Shown one piece after another: positions 1 to 8,637 of a DNA stretch of 45,651 bases. How positions within the stretch are numbered: the stretch's first letter is position 1; every line of letters starts with the position of its first letter. Made by a program: the position numbers and the translations under genes. Source of the stretch: Natroniella acetigena. Lineage in GTDB: Bacteria; Bacillota; Halanaerobiia; Halobacteroidales; Halobacteroidaceae. Location: contig NZ_JALKBX010000002.1 of the NCBI RefSeq assembly GCF_023227745.1, positions 1 through 45,651 on the forward strand. Direction: 5' to 3'. The notes beneath the pieces are model-generated. The model searched no databases, was not told where the DNA came from, and was given only the letters and a program-made list of their open reading frames with translations.

Positions 1-1
1 G

Positions 2-96
2 GTTTCACACACCGTACTGGCTAAAACAGCATGGATAGGATTTCCACCTATTGTTTATTGCATCTACAAGGCACACATCAAAAAACACCGCCAGTA
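2..96 (+). CDS. Possible 3' end of an unidentified plus-strand gene
   Basis: Frame 2 is open from the left edge for 31 codons and stops with TAA at 94-96. The peptide has a hydrophobic patch (AWIGFPPIVYCIY) followed by a basic tail (KAHIKKHRQ), as at the end of a small membrane protein. The stop lies inside the hairpin that ends the convergent ylzJ gene, an arrangement also seen at cwlD in this window. I do not recognise the family, and the fragment is too short to exclude chance. Confidence 0.3.
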
Positions 97-109
97 ACAG
101 GCGGTGTTT
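79..109 (-). terminator. Rho-independent terminator after ylzJ
   Basis: A nine-base-pair stem (AACACCGCC with GGCGGTGTT, seven-base loop) at 84-108 is followed on the minus strand by a run of T residues. It begins a few bases after the ylzJ stop and closes the tepA-ylzJ transcript. It may also serve a convergent gene entering from the left. Confidence 0.85.
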
Positions 110-113
110 AACT

Positions 114-332
114 CTATTCAATAACTGGTTTTAATTTAATATTATTACCTGGTTGATAACTACTTAACAAATAGTCATTCGGATTTGAACTAATAACTCT
201 GACAACTTCCCCTGATTGCATTGAGTTCATCTTAACTTCTACTGTAACTCCATCAATTTCGACTTCTAATAATTGATCTTTTTTTATCTCTTCCTCCGCT
301 AAAAACTCAGGATCTATAACAGAATAATTCAT
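114..332 (-). CDS. ylzJ: YlzJ-like small protein
   Basis: This 72-residue protein resembles the YlzJ-like family of spore-forming Firmicutes, whose function is unknown. It begins [10 protein letters not shown] and contains the family-like segment SGEVVRVISSNPNDYL. Its ATG overlaps the tepA stop by one base (TAATG), so the two are probably translationally coupled. The tepA-ylzJ neighbourhood is the same as in Bacillus subtilis, which supports the name more than the short sequence does. A terminator follows directly. Confidence 0.75.
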   Translation of the reverse strand: MNYSVIDPEFLAEEEIKKDQLLEVEIDGVTVEVKMNSMQSGEVVRVISSNPNDYLLSSYQPGNNIKLKPVIE

Positions 333-1198
333 TATTCTTCCTCCCCTAAAGCTTCAATTACACCTTGCCGGGGCTTGATTCCCATTTGTTGCTGTTGTTG
401 ATTATTATTTTGCATCTGTTGTTGGTTAGTTTGCTGATTACTCTGTTGCTCATCAGGCATTAAGGATTTTAATTTATTAATTGCTTGTGATAATCCTCCC
501 ACTTCATTGATAATTCCTTCATTAACAGCATCATCACCAATTAAGACTGTTCCTACATCTCTGACCAATTCTCCAGTCTCAAACATTAACTCCTTAAATC
601 TTTCCTCTGTAATATCAGAGTTTTTAGAAACAAACTTAATAATTCTTTCTTGCATCTTATCTAGATAATCATAAGTCTGTGGTACTCCAATTACTTTTCC
701 TGTCAGTCGGATTGGATGAACGATCATTGTTGCTGTTTCAGCTATAAAGGAATAATCGGTTGAGGCAGCAATTGGTACCCCAATACTATGCCCCCCACCT
801 AATACTAAGGAAACTGTTGGCTTTGACAAACTAGCAAGCATTTCTGAAATAGCTAAGCCTGCTTCTATATCTCCTCCAACTGTATTGAGGTTAACTATTA
901 CTCCCTTTATATTAGGATTCTGCTCAATTGCAGTCAACTGAGGAATTAAGTGTTCATACTTAGTAGTCTTATTTTTAGGAGATAAAACACGATGCCCTTC
1001 AATTTGACCTACAATTGTCAACGCATGTATATCAGTATTAATTTGTTGTGGAATATTTGTCTGACCTAATTGTTTTAATATTTGTAACTGCTCTTGCATT
1101 TTCTTCTGTTGATCTTCATCTTGACCCTGAGTAGGCTGGTTAGGTTGAGTAGTTGCTGGATTAGGAGAAATATCTTGTTCTTTGATTTCTTGATCCAT
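332..1198 (-). CDS. tepA: TepA, ClpP-fold serine protease
   Basis: This 288-residue protein belongs to the ClpP/crotonase-fold serine proteases of the TepA (translocation-enhancing protein) type. In Bacillus TepA has been linked to protein export, and a spore-related role has also been proposed. The core runs from about residue 55 to 245. The likely nucleophile is Ser138 in GGGHSIGVP and the likely catalytic His is His161 in MIVHP. The ends are unusual: residues 10-45 are rich in Q, P and T, and residues 245-275 are a Q/N-rich low-complexity tail. No signal peptide is visible, so it should be cytoplasmic. The start has a good AAGGAGTGAG ribosome site. Family assignment is firm; the substrate is unknown. 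Confidence 0.9.
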   Translation of the reverse strand: MDQEIKEQDISPNPATTQPNQPTQGQDEDQQKKMQEQLQILKQLGQTNIPQQINTDIHALTIVGQIEGHRVLSPKNKTTKYEHLIPQLTAIEQNPNIKGVIVNLNTVGGDIEAGLAISEMLASLSKPTVSLVLGGGHSIGVPIAASTDYSFIAETATMIVHPIRLTGKVIGVPQTYDYLDKMQERIIKFVSKNSDITEERFKELMFETGELVRDVGTVLIGDDAVNEGIINEVGGLSQAINKLKSLMPDEQQSNQQTNQQQMQNNNQQQQQMGIKPRQGVIEALGEEE

Positions 1199-1267
1199 TC
1201 TTTATCTCACTCCTTTTTATTCTTACTAGTTAGTATGATAAAATAAGTATTTAATATTCATTTTTAA

Positions 1268-1295
1268 ACAAAATAAAAAGTTGCCTGCGGCAACT
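1268..1295 (-). terminator. Terminator-like hairpin upstream of tepA
   Basis: The stem AGTTGCC/GGCAACT with a three-base loop at 1279-1295 is followed on the minus strand by TTTTTATTTTG. It lies about 80 bases before the tepA start and after a first terminator behind the RNase J gene. It could be a second terminator or a leader attenuator for tepA. Confidence 0.65.
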
Positions 1296-1296
1296 C

Positions 1297-1327
1297 AGCT
1301 TAAGCCTAAGATTAAGTTTAAGTAAAA
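1297..1327. repeat. Degenerate hexamer tandem repeat
   Basis: The units CTTAAG, CCTAAG, ATTAAG and TTTAAG follow each other with a period of six. The same type of hexamer array occurs near 11368, 11486, 12045 and 12107. Here only one array is seen, without an inverted partner. Confidence 0.7.
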
Positions 1328-1373
1328 CCAATAAAAAAAGTTATTCATAAAATCTGTAAAGTATAATTTCCTT

Positions 1374-1415
1374 AATAATAAAATAAACATCGCAGAAGTT
1401 ACTTCTGCGATGTTT
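1374..1415 (-). terminator. Rho-independent terminator after RNase J gene
   Basis: A long stem (AAACATCGCAGAAGT with its complement, 1385-1415) is followed on the minus strand by TTTATTTTATT. It lies 35 bases after the RNase J stop and should end that transcript. Confidence 0.88.
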
Positions 1416-1449
1416 ATAAATCGTTCAAATTCTAAAAATATTATACTGT

Positions 1450-3117
1450 TTAAACTTCCATAATAATCGGTAAAATCATTGGTTTTCTTCTGATTTTATT
1501 GTATAAATAACTATTTAACGCATTCTTAATTTCAGATTTTAAAACAGACCACTCAGTAATATTATTTTCTTCACATTCTTTAAGGGCTTTTTCTACTTTT
1601 CTAGTAGCATCCTCAATTAATTTTTCAGATTCCCTAATATAAACAAAACCACGTGAAATAATGTCAGGACCAGATAAAACTTTACCTTGGCTATTGATAG
1701 TAACAACAACCATCAAAATACCATTTTCAGATAAAACCCTTCTATCCCGCAGAACAATATTACCTACATCTCCAACTCCTAAACCATCGATCAATACTCT
1801 TCCAGCTTTAACACTACCGGTTATTCGCCCTTCTTCAGGCGTCAACTCAATCTTATCCCCTAGATCAGGAATAAAAATGTTTTCCATAGGAACCCCTACA
1901 GTTTCAGCTAGTTTTGCATGTAAATGTAAATGTCTGTACTCTCCATGTACTGGAAAGAAGTATTTAGGTTTAGTTAAATTTAGCATTAACTTAAGTTCTT
2001 CTTGACTTGCATGTCCAGAAACGTGAACTCCAGAAACAGCTTCATAAATTACATTTGCTCCTTGTTTAAATAACTGATTGATTGTTCGACCAACTGCTTT
2101 AACGTTTCCAGGAATAGCAGTCGCAGAAACAATAACCGTATCTCCTTTGTTAATACTAATTTGACGATGATCACCTCTAGCTATCCGTGTCAATGCAGCA
2201 CGTGGTTCACCTTGACTTCCTGTTGTTAATAATACTACTTTATGATCAGATAATTTTCTTACTTCATGTAAGTCAATTAACATCCCTTCAGGAATATCCA
2301 AATAACCTAAATCCTTAGCAATTTGAACATTATTTAACATACTCCGACCACTTAGAGCAACCTTACGGTTATACTTCACCGCTGCATCAAAAACCTGTTG
2401 AATTCGATTAATATTAGAAGCAAAACTAGCTACAATAATCTTGTGCTCTGCTTCATCATAAATTTCATCTATCGTCTTTTTAACCTCCCTTTCTGACATC
2501 GTAAAACCTTCACGTTCCACATTAGTACTATCAGAAAACAAAGCTAAAACTCCTTCATTCCCTAGCTCAGCTAGCTTATGTAGATCAGCCATTTTACCAT
2601 CAATTGGTGTCTGATCAAACTTAAAATCACTAGCATATACAAGTGCTCCAGCTGGAGTGTGAACAGCTAATGCACAAGCATCCTGAATACTATGATTAAC
2701 CCGAATGAATTCAACCTTAAAAGAACCAACTTGGGCTGAATGCCCTGGATAAACATGCTTTAAATAAGAGTTTGAAAGTAAATTATGTGATTCAAGCTTC
2801 CCTCTCAATAACCCTAAAGTTAATTTGGTTCCATAAATTGGAACATTAACCTTTTTTAATAAATAAGGAATTGATCCTATATGATCCTCATGACCGTGAG
2901 TTAAAACAACTCCCTTTATCTTCTCCCGATTCTCAAATAAATAAGACATATCTGGAATAACTAAATCTATCCCATATAGATCATCTTCAGGAAACTTCAC
3001 CCCAGAGTCTATAATTAGTATCTCATCATTTGCTTCGACTGCCATCATGTTTTTTCCTATTTCTCCTATTCCTCCTAGAGGAACGACTGTAACTGACTCT
3101 ATTTTATTGTTTGACAT
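1450..3117 (-). CDS. rnj: Ribonuclease J
   Basis: This 555-residue protein is an RNase J of the beta-CASP metallo-beta-lactamase family, a cytoplasmic 5'-3' exo- and endoribonuclease for mRNA decay and RNA maturation. The metal-binding motif HGHEDHIG is at residues 74-81. Further motifs are SDSTN near 195, SGRSM in the beta-CASP region, SGHAS (with the downstream HGEYRHL) and a C-terminal domain from about 450. Length is typical. The position between dapA and tepA matches B. subtilis rnjB, but only one copy is visible here, so I use the neutral name rnj. It has its own candidate promoter at 3255-3283 and is separated from dapA by a palindrome. A GGAGGTG site lies upstream of the ATG with rather long spacing. 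Confidence 0.95.
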   Translation of the reverse strand: MSNNKIESVTVVPLGGIGEIGKNMMAVEANDEILIIDSGVKFPEDDLYGIDLVIPDMSYLFENREKIKGVVLTHGHEDHIGSIPYLLKKVNVPIYGTKLTLGLLRGKLESHNLLSNSYLKHVYPGHSAQVGSFKVEFIRVNHSIQDACALAVHTPAGALVYASDFKFDQTPIDGKMADLHKLAELGNEGVLALFSDSTNVEREGFTMSEREVKKTIDEIYDEAEHKIIVASFASNINRIQQVFDAAVKYNRKVALSGRSMLNNVQIAKDLGYLDIPEGMLIDLHEVRKLSDHKVVLLTTGSQGEPRAALTRIARGDHRQISINKGDTVIVSATAIPGNVKAVGRTINQLFKQGANVIYEAVSGVHVSGHASQEELKLMLNLTKPKYFFPVHGEYRHLHLHAKLAETVGVPMENIFIPDLGDKIELTPEEGRITGSVKAGRVLIDGLGVGDVGNIVLRDRRVLSENGILMVVVTINSQGKVLSGPDIISRGFVYIRESEKLIEDATRKVEKALKECEENNITEWSVLKSEIKNALNSYLYNKIRRKPMILPIIMEV

Positions 3118-3254
3118 CTAATTAACACACACCTCCAAATTAATAAGTTATTTTTTATCTAACATTAAAAAATTTATAATTTAACGTAATCTTAATTAAT
3201 AACCGTCTTGATTAAAATCTAACCGAAACTCCACAGTATAATACTCTAATTCAT

Positions 3255-3283
3255 ATTATAAATGATTTCCCGAGTAAATACAA
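3255..3283 (-). promoter_or_regulatory. Candidate sigma-A promoter for RNase J gene
   Basis: On the minus strand TTGTAT and TATAAT are separated by 17 bases. The -10 is perfect; the -35 is weak. It lies about 140 bases before the rnj start, after the palindrome that follows dapA. Confidence 0.45.
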
Positions 3284-3339
3284 GTAAGATTGTCCTAATT
3301 TATAAAATTTCGAAGAACTAGCATCTAAGTAAGGACTAA

Positions 3340-3375
3340 TTAAGTAAGGTCACCCTTAAGGGTGACCTTACTTAA
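3340..3375. terminator. 36-base perfect palindrome after dapA
   Basis: The sequence is fully self-complementary around CCTTAAGG, with arms containing TAAGTAAGGTCACC. It begins 19 bases after the dapA stop. The following minus-strand bases are only moderately T-rich, so it may be a terminator, a processing site or a transcript-end stabiliser. It separates the lysine operon from rnj. Confidence 0.65.
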
Positions 3376-3393
3376 TTTATCATTTTTATAAAT

Positions 3394-4272
3394 TTAAATC
3401 AAATTATATTCTGTTAAAACTTCTTTTAACTCAACTTCTAATTGATTACTCAACTCATTTAACGGTGGTCTCAATCTACCTGCTGGTTGACCTATTAAAG
3501 CCAAAGCAGTTTTCACAGGAATTGGATTGGTTGTAGTAAACATAGTCTTAAATAATTTATTAAGTTCTTCATTTTTTTGAGCAGCCTCTTCTATTTTACC
3601 AGCTTTAAAAGCTGTAACCATCTCTTTAATCTGATCACCCACTAAATGAGCTGCTACACTAACCACACCAGACCCACCAATTGACAGTAAAGGTAATGTC
3701 AAGATATCTTCTCCACTATATATTTCAAAATCATCAGCAGTCATTCTACGAATCATAATTGCCTGATCTACATCACCACTTGCTTCTTTAATTGCAACTA
3801 TATTATCAATCTCAGATAATTTAGCTACTGTTTCAGGTTCAATATTTCTCCCTGTTCTTCCTGGTACGTTATAAAGCATCACAGGTAAACTAGTTACAGC
3901 AGCAATCGACTTAAAATGTTCATAGAGCCCATCTTGAGGAGGTTTATTATAATATGGTGTTACTAACATAACACCATCTACACCTATCTGCTCTGCTTTT
4001 TTAGTAAGCTCAATACTGTCCTGTGTTGAATAAGAACCTGTTCCTGCTATTATAGTAGTTTGATCACCTACAGCGTTAATAATAACTTCTAATAATTCTA
4101 TCTTTTCTTCTACCTTTAAGGTAGGTACTTCTCCTGTTGTTCCTAATACAACTAAACCATCTGAACCATTATTAATTAAATACTCTGCTAATTCAACAGC
4201 TCCTTCATAATCCACAGTTAAATCATCACTAAAAGGAGTTATCATTGCTGTTAACACTTCACCAAAACCCAT
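3394..4272 (-). CDS. dapA: 4-hydroxy-tetrahydrodipicolinate synthase
   Basis: DapA condenses pyruvate with aspartate semialdehyde, the first committed step toward diaminopimelate, lysine and dipicolinate. From the ATG at 4272 the protein has 292 residues, the usual length. I prefer this ATG because GGAGGTG lies about seven bases before it; the frame extends upstream only to a TTG without a site. The Schiff-base lysine is Lys162 in AIKEASGD, the catalytic tyrosine is Tyr134 in LYNVPGRTG, and TTGEVPTL forms the pyruvate-binding region. It is the last gene of the riboswitch-led operon, 21 bases after lysC. Confidence 0.97.
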   Translation of the reverse strand: MGFGEVLTAMITPFSDDLTVDYEGAVELAEYLINNGSDGLVVLGTTGEVPTLKVEEKIELLEVIINAVGDQTTIIAGTGSYSTQDSIELTKKAEQIGVDGVMLVTPYYNKPPQDGLYEHFKSIAAVTSLPVMLYNVPGRTGRNIEPETVAKLSEIDNIVAIKEASGDVDQAIMIRRMTADDFEIYSGEDILTLPLLSIGGSGVVSVAAHLVGDQIKEMVTAFKAGKIEEAAQKNEELNKLFKTMFTTTNPIPVKTALALIGQPAGRLRPPLNELSNQLEVELKEVLTEYNLI

Positions 4273-4293
4273 ATTTACAAACACCTCCAAATT

Positions 4294-5514
4294 TTAATCG
4301 CCTAAACTAAAATAATCATGTAATGCACATATACTTTTTTCTTCATCTTCTTTCTTAATTAAACAAGAAATTGTAGTATGTGAATCTGTCGTTTGATAAA
4401 TTGAGACTTCTTGCTCAGTTAAAGCTTCAACTACTCGAGCCATTACTCCAGGTACCCCTACCATTCCAGCCCCTACAATTGAAATCTTAACAAAGTTTTG
4501 TAATAATTCATAGTGATAACTCTCTTCTTCTAATAATTCAGAAGCTAATTCTACACTCTCATTATTAATCATAAAAGTAATCAGATCAGGTCTAACATTA
4601 ATAAAATCCACACTTATTCCTTCTTCAGCTAATGTTCTAAAACATCCTAATGCAGTAGCATCTTCCTGTTTTGCTCTTGGAAAAATCTTAATTAAATCTA
4701 AATTAGTTCTACTGGTAATTCCTGTCACTATTTTGTCCCCTTTAATCTCTATCTCATCTTGCTCAAAAACATTGGAAATTACAGTTCCTTGAGCATCACT
4801 AAAGGTAGAACGAATTATTATTGGAACTCTTTCCCTTTTAGATATTTCTGCTGCACGAGGGTGGATAACTCTTGCCCCTTGATAAGCTAATTCACATGCT
4901 TCATTATAAGTAACATGCTTTAAAGTTTTAGCATTAGGAACTATTTTAGGATCCGCTGTCATTACCCCTTCAACATCTGTATAAATCTCTACCATTTCTG
5001 CATGTAAGGCAGCTCCTAAAGCACAAGCTGTTGTATCAGAACCACCTCGACCTAAAGTCGTAATTTCTCCATCTTCTGAAACCCCTTGAAATCCAGCTAT
5101 AACCGGAATTTCATCTTCATCTAGAACCTCTAATATATTACCAGATTTAACCTCTTTAATTCGGGTATCACCAAAGTTGTCATCAGTTAGAATGCCAGCT
5201 TGAGCCCCAGTCAATGGTTTAGCCTCATACCCCCTCGCTTTTAAAGCCTGAGTAATAACTACACTTGAAATTACTTCACCACAGGACATTAATAAGTCTT
5301 TAGCTCGTGGCTTTATAGTATCATATACTTCTTGTGCAAAATTAATTAATGTATCTGTAGCATAAGGTGCTCCTTCTCTACCAATTGCTGAAACAACAAT
5401 GACAGGTTTATAACCTTGATTAATACAATTGATTACTTTATCAATGACCTGTTCTCGTCGTTTAGACGTACTAACTGACGAACCACCAAACTTTTGAATT
5501 ACTATCTTATACAT
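4294..5514 (-). CDS. lysC: Aspartate kinase
   Basis: Aspartokinase phosphorylates aspartate at the head of the lysine, threonine, methionine and diaminopimelate pathways. The 406-residue length fits the monofunctional class. KFGGSSVS at residues 8-15 is the kinase signature, GRGGSDTTA lies in the catalytic domain, and tandem ACT domains fill the region after about 265 (VTGITSRTNLDLIKI and VKISIVGAGM). ACT domains normally give amino-acid feedback control. The position between asd and dapA corresponds to the diaminopimelate-sensitive DapG isozyme of B. subtilis; which effector is used here cannot be read from sequence. GAGGTGA precedes the ATG. Confidence 0.96.
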   Translation of the reverse strand: MYKIVIQKFGGSSVSTSKRREQVIDKVINCINQGYKPVIVVSAIGREGAPYATDTLINFAQEVYDTIKPRAKDLLMSCGEVISSVVITQALKARGYEAKPLTGAQAGILTDDNFGDTRIKEVKSGNILEVLDEDEIPVIAGFQGVSEDGEITTLGRGGSDTTACALGAALHAEMVEIYTDVEGVMTADPKIVPNAKTLKHVTYNEACELAYQGARVIHPRAAEISKRERVPIIIRSTFSDAQGTVISNVFEQDEIEIKGDKIVTGITSRTNLDLIKIFPRAKQEDATALGCFRTLAEEGISVDFINVRPDLITFMINNESVELASELLEEESYHYELLQNFVKISIVGAGMVGVPGVMARVVEALTEQEVSIYQTTDSHTTISCLIKKEDEEKSICALHDYFSLGD

Positions 5515-5534
5515 TCAGTCACCTCACTTTACAT

Positions 5535-6533
5535 TTAAATCAACTTTTCAGCAATTTGAATTGTATTCAAGGCAGCCCCCTTCCTCAAATTATTAGCTAC
5601 AACCCAGAGATTCAAACCATGTTCAACAGTATTATCTTTTCTAATCCTTCCCACTAAGACATCATCAGTTCCTTCTGTATCTAGTTGTAAAGGATAAGCC
5701 AATTCAGCTGGATTATCAACCACTTTTATCCCAGAAAATTCATCTAGTAACTTTTTAGTCTCTTCTACTGTCAAACCAAAATTAGTTTCTATATTAATAG
5801 CTTCAGCATGACCAATTAAAACTGGAATTCTAACAGCAGTAGCCGTTACTTTTATCTCTCCATCCCCCATAATCTTCTTAGTTTCATTGACCATTTTAAG
5901 TTCTTCTTTAGTATAGCCATCATTTAAGAAAACATCAATGTGTGGTAAGGCATTAAAAGCAATCTGTTTAGGATAAACTTCTGCCTCCACTTCATCTCCA
6001 GCTAAAATTGCTCTTGTCTGTTCTTGTAATTCATCCATCGCATCTTTACCAGTTCCTGATACAGCCTGATAAGTAGAAACTACTATTCTTTTGATTCCAA
6101 CTTGATCATAAATTGGTTTTAAAGCTGCTACCATCTGAATCGTAGAACAGTTTGGATTAGCTATAATTCCATTATGCTTAGCTATATCGTCTGGATTAAC
6201 TTCAGGTACTACCAATGGTACCTCATCGTCCATTCTAAAGGCACTACTATTATCTATTACAATCGCACCTCTTTTTACTGCTTCAGGGGCCAACTTCTTA
6301 CTAGCAGTTCCCCCTGCACTAAATAAGGCAATATCAACACCTTCAAAAGAGTCAGGAGTTGTCACCTCAACAACATACTCTTCACCTTTACAAGTCATTA
6401 TTGTACCAGCAGAACGTTCTGTCGCCAGCAATTTCAAATCAACAAACGGAAAATCTCTTTCCTCTAAAATACTTACCATTTCACGCCCTACTGCTCCTGT
6501 TGCACCTACTACCGCTACATTTAAATTTTCCAT
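5535..6533 (-). CDS. asd: Aspartate-semialdehyde dehydrogenase
   Basis: Asd reduces aspartyl phosphate to aspartate semialdehyde with NADPH. The 332-residue protein starts with the dinucleotide-binding loop VVGATGAVGREM (residues 8-19) and has the active-site Cys129 in NPNCSTIQM. AVRIPVLIGHAEAINIE matches the conserved dimer and catalytic region. It lies 20 bases before lysC, so the two are cotranscribed. The 239-base gap from dpaB holds repeats rather than a clear promoter. The ribosome site is GAGGAGGG. Confidence 0.97.
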   Translation of the reverse strand: MENLNVAVVGATGAVGREMVSILEERDFPFVDLKLLATERSAGTIMTCKGEEYVVEVTTPDSFEGVDIALFSAGGTASKKLAPEAVKRGAIVIDNSSAFRMDDEVPLVVPEVNPDDIAKHNGIIANPNCSTIQMVAALKPIYDQVGIKRIVVSTYQAVSGTGKDAMDELQEQTRAILAGDEVEAEVYPKQIAFNALPHIDVFLNDGYTKEELKMVNETKKIMGDGEIKVTATAVRIPVLIGHAEAINIETNFGLTVEETKKLLDEFSGIKVVDNPAELAYPLQLDTEGTDDVLVGRIRKDNTVEHGLNLWVVANNLRKGAALNTIQIAEKLI

Positions 6534-6558
6534 ATTTAACCCTCCTCAAATAATTTTA

Positions 6559-6690
6559 ATGTTCTCAACTAAATCCAAGTTTATTATCACACTGCTTAAC
6601 AGATGTTTGAATTTTTATGCACTCCCGTTTAAAATGTACAATTGACAATTAAATTCAAAATATCAAAGTCAAAAGACTAAAAAACCAATA
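6559..6690. repeat. Spacer repeat, copy A
   Basis: This stretch upstream of asd is similar to 7393-7540 upstream of dpaB, in the same orientation. Shared blocks are CTCAACTAAAT, TTATTA-ACA/CTGCTT, TGCAC-CCCGT, and GTACAATTGACAATTAAATT followed by an A-rich TCAAAA stretch. The ACAATTG/ACAATTA part has period seven. The two copies are diverged but clearly related. Confidence 0.78.
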
Positions 6691-6733
6691 ATTAAAAAAC
6701 AAGCCTCAAAACCATAAACTTTAAGTAATTTTA

Positions 6734-6765
6734 ATTATAAATTGTTAATTGTTAATTGTCAATTA
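6734..6765. repeat. Inverted heptamer array (ATTGTTA type)
   Basis: Units such as ATTGTTA, ATTGTTA and ATTGTCA repeat every seven bases. They are the reverse complement of the ACAATTG/ACAATTA units at 6638-6655. Together they bracket a roughly 80-base A-rich core, giving a MITE-like element that ends just after the dpaB stop. Confidence 0.75.
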
Positions 6766-6772
6766 GATTAAT

Positions 6773-7366
6773 TCAGATTCCTTTGTATTCAATAATCACA
6801 GGTTGTAACTGCTTACTCTCTAACGCATACTGAGTTGTTTCAACAATCAAATCCATCCTAGCAACTAAAGAATTAGGTTTTTCCGTCGGATTATCTTGAC
6901 CTAAAGGAACAAGATATAAATTAGGTATATTCAAAGCTTTACCTATATTGGCAGCATTATTACCTAAAGCATCATTGGTCGCTACAGCTAAAACTGTTGC
7001 TCGACTATTCCGCAAATGAGCCTTAACTGCCATGACTACAGTTGTATCAGTAATTCCATTAACTATTTTAGCTATAGTATTTCCTGTACAAGGAGCAACA
7101 ATCAAGACATCCAATAACTTCTTAGGGCCAACCGGCTCAACTTCTGGAATAGATGTCCATGGTTTATTCCCTGTAATTGCAATCACTCTTTCTCGCCACT
7201 TTTGCGGTTTTCCAAATCTAGTCCCATAAGTTTGAACTGTTTCTGATAAGATAGGTTGAACTTCAGCACCTAAGTTGACCAACCTCTTCATTTCAGGTAA
7301 GACTTGTTCTAAAGTACAATGCGAACCAGTTAAAGCAAAACCAATCTTTTTCCCAGCAAAATCCAC
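6773..7366 (-). CDS. dpaB: Dipicolinate synthase subunit B (flavoprotein)
   Basis: SpoVFB/DpaB is the flavoprotein subunit of dipicolinate synthase, which makes the calcium chelator of the spore core in the mother cell. The family opening GKKIGFALTGSHCTLEQVLP and the motif VAPCTGNTIAK are visible. I place the start at the GTG at 7366 (about 197 residues): GGAGG is nine bases before it, while the in-frame TTG codons at 7372 and 7369 are too close to the site. It follows dpaA but is separated by 288 bases of repeat-bearing DNA, whereas the Bacillus genes are adjacent. Confidence 0.93.
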   Translation of the reverse strand: MDFAGKKIGFALTGSHCTLEQVLPEMKRLVNLGAEVQPILSETVQTYGTRFGKPQKWRERVIAITGNKPWTSIPEVEPVGPKKLLDVLIVAPCTGNTIAKIVNGITDTTVVMAVKAHLRNSRATVLAVATNDALGNNAANIGKALNIPNLYLVPLGQDNPTEKPNSLVARMDLIVETTQYALESKQLQPVIIEYKGI

Positions 7367-7392
7367 CAACAAGCACCTCCCTATAAGCTGTA

Positions 7393-7540
7393 TAGTGCTC
7401 TCAACTAAATTAAAGCCTGTTATTACAATGCTTCGCGGATAACTAAATTTCTCTGCACCCCCGTCTTAGTGTACAATTTACAATATACAATTGACAATTA
7501 AATTCAAAACCACACAATCAAAACACTAAAAAGTCAATAT
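7393..7540. repeat. Spacer repeat, copy B, with heptamer array
   Basis: This is the second copy of the spacer repeat, in the dpaA-dpaB gap. It contains the heptamer run ACAATTT, ACAATAT, ACAATTG, ACAATTA at about 7472-7500 and the A-rich follow-on also seen near 6651 and 20508. The remaining gap, 7541-7654, shows no gene and no convincing promoter. Confidence 0.75.
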
Positions 7541-7654
7541 CTAGGGGCTAAAAACTGACTACTTCTTTGGCTTTCTAATATTTTCTTTTAGCTGAGAATA
7601 CTCGCTGTAAGTTATCTTATTAACTTTACATAACGAACTTTTATAATTAATAAC

Positions 7655-8542
7655 TCATTGCTCTTTTACTATAACTCGAGGGATAATCTCACTTAAAATC
7701 TTTCCAGCACTCTTAGGGGCAACTTTACCAGGTAATCCTAATGCTAATTCAGCCTTGATTCCTAATTCTTGGGCTACTTCAAAATCTGTTCCTCCAGGAG
7801 CAGAAGCTAAATCGATAATAATCGCTTCTGAACTTACCTCTTCTAAAAGCTCTCGATCTAAGATCAATGTTGGAACTGTATTAAAAATAAAATCTGCTTC
7901 AGCTATCTGCTCAGCTAAATTTGCAAAATCAACTGGATTGAACCCTAGTTCAACCGCTCGCGCTAAATCCTTAGGTTTACGTGCAACACCATAAGTATTA
8001 CTACCTAAATCATGCAACATCCTCGCTAGGGTTAACCCAACTCGCCCTAATCCTAATACAAAAGAGTTATTATTATGCAAGGTAATCGGTGTTTCTCTAA
8101 TAGCAATTTCAATAGCTCCTTCAGCTGTAGGAATTGCATTTAAAATAGCCACTTCATCCAAAGCAGCCAACTCTACCAATTGAAGTTGATACTTCTGACA
8201 CCAATCTTTAATCTTAGGTTTAGCAAATCCTATAAAGAAGATAGTACCAGCTAGCAAGCTAGCAAAAAAATCTTCTGTCAACTGAAGTTCTACATCATCG
8301 AAGGTCTTTTTAACTTTTAAATCAGTATCAGTTCCTGTCATCGGTGCTATTAATGCTGTTAAATTATCAGGCTTCAATTCTTCTAATGATTCAACTACTT
8401 CTATATTCTTTTCATTCAACCCACGAGGCTCCCCCACTATTTGTAAGTCAGCTCCCAAAGTTAACAATTGAGATATCAACTCTAGCTCCCGTGCATCGCC
8501 CCCTAAAACAGCAATTTCTAATCCTGTTAAGTTATACGCCAT
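7655..8542 (-). CDS. dpaA: Dipicolinate synthase subunit A
   Basis: SpoVFA/DpaA is the NAD(P)-binding subunit that, with DpaB, oxidises the DapA product to dipicolinic acid. The protein has 295 residues. It has an N-terminal Rossmann-like part (IAVLGGDARELELI, residues 10-23) and a second dinucleotide-binding motif, LGLGRVGLTLARML, from about 163. LALGLPGKVAPKSAG near the C-terminus is characteristic of the family. GGGAGGG precedes the ATG. In Bacillus this pair is driven by sigma-K; no clear sigma-K promoter was recognised here, and the lysine riboswitch lies upstream through dapB. Confidence 0.95.
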   Translation of the reverse strand: MAYNLTGLEIAVLGGDARELELISQLLTLGADLQIVGEPRGLNEKNIEVVESLEELKPDNLTALIAPMTGTDTDLKVKKTFDDVELQLTEDFFASLLAGTIFFIGFAKPKIKDWCQKYQLQLVELAALDEVAILNAIPTAEGAIEIAIRETPITLHNNNSFVLGLGRVGLTLARMLHDLGSNTYGVARKPKDLARAVELGFNPVDFANLAEQIAEADFIFNTVPTLILDRELLEEVSSEAIIIDLASAPGGTDFEVAQELGIKAELALGLPGKVAPKSAGKILSEIIPRVIVKEQ

Positions 8543-8637
8543 CTAATTATCCCTCCCTTCTACCATTAACTTAATTATTATCAATAACATTATATGTACA
8601 GCTAAAAGAGATAGTGCTTGTCTAAAGTTAATTAATC

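Noticed and set aside
1661-2005. Plus-strand open frame opposite RNase J
   Set aside because: It is fully antisense to a conserved protein, with no ribosome site. Similar shadows opposite dpaB, dpaA, pnp, nrnA, infB, nusA, polC and ispG were dismissed for the same reason.
7541-7654. Sigma-K promoter for dpaB
   Set aside because: Dipicolinate genes are sigma-K-dependent in Bacillus, but no convincing -35/-10 pair of that type could be located here or before dpaA.
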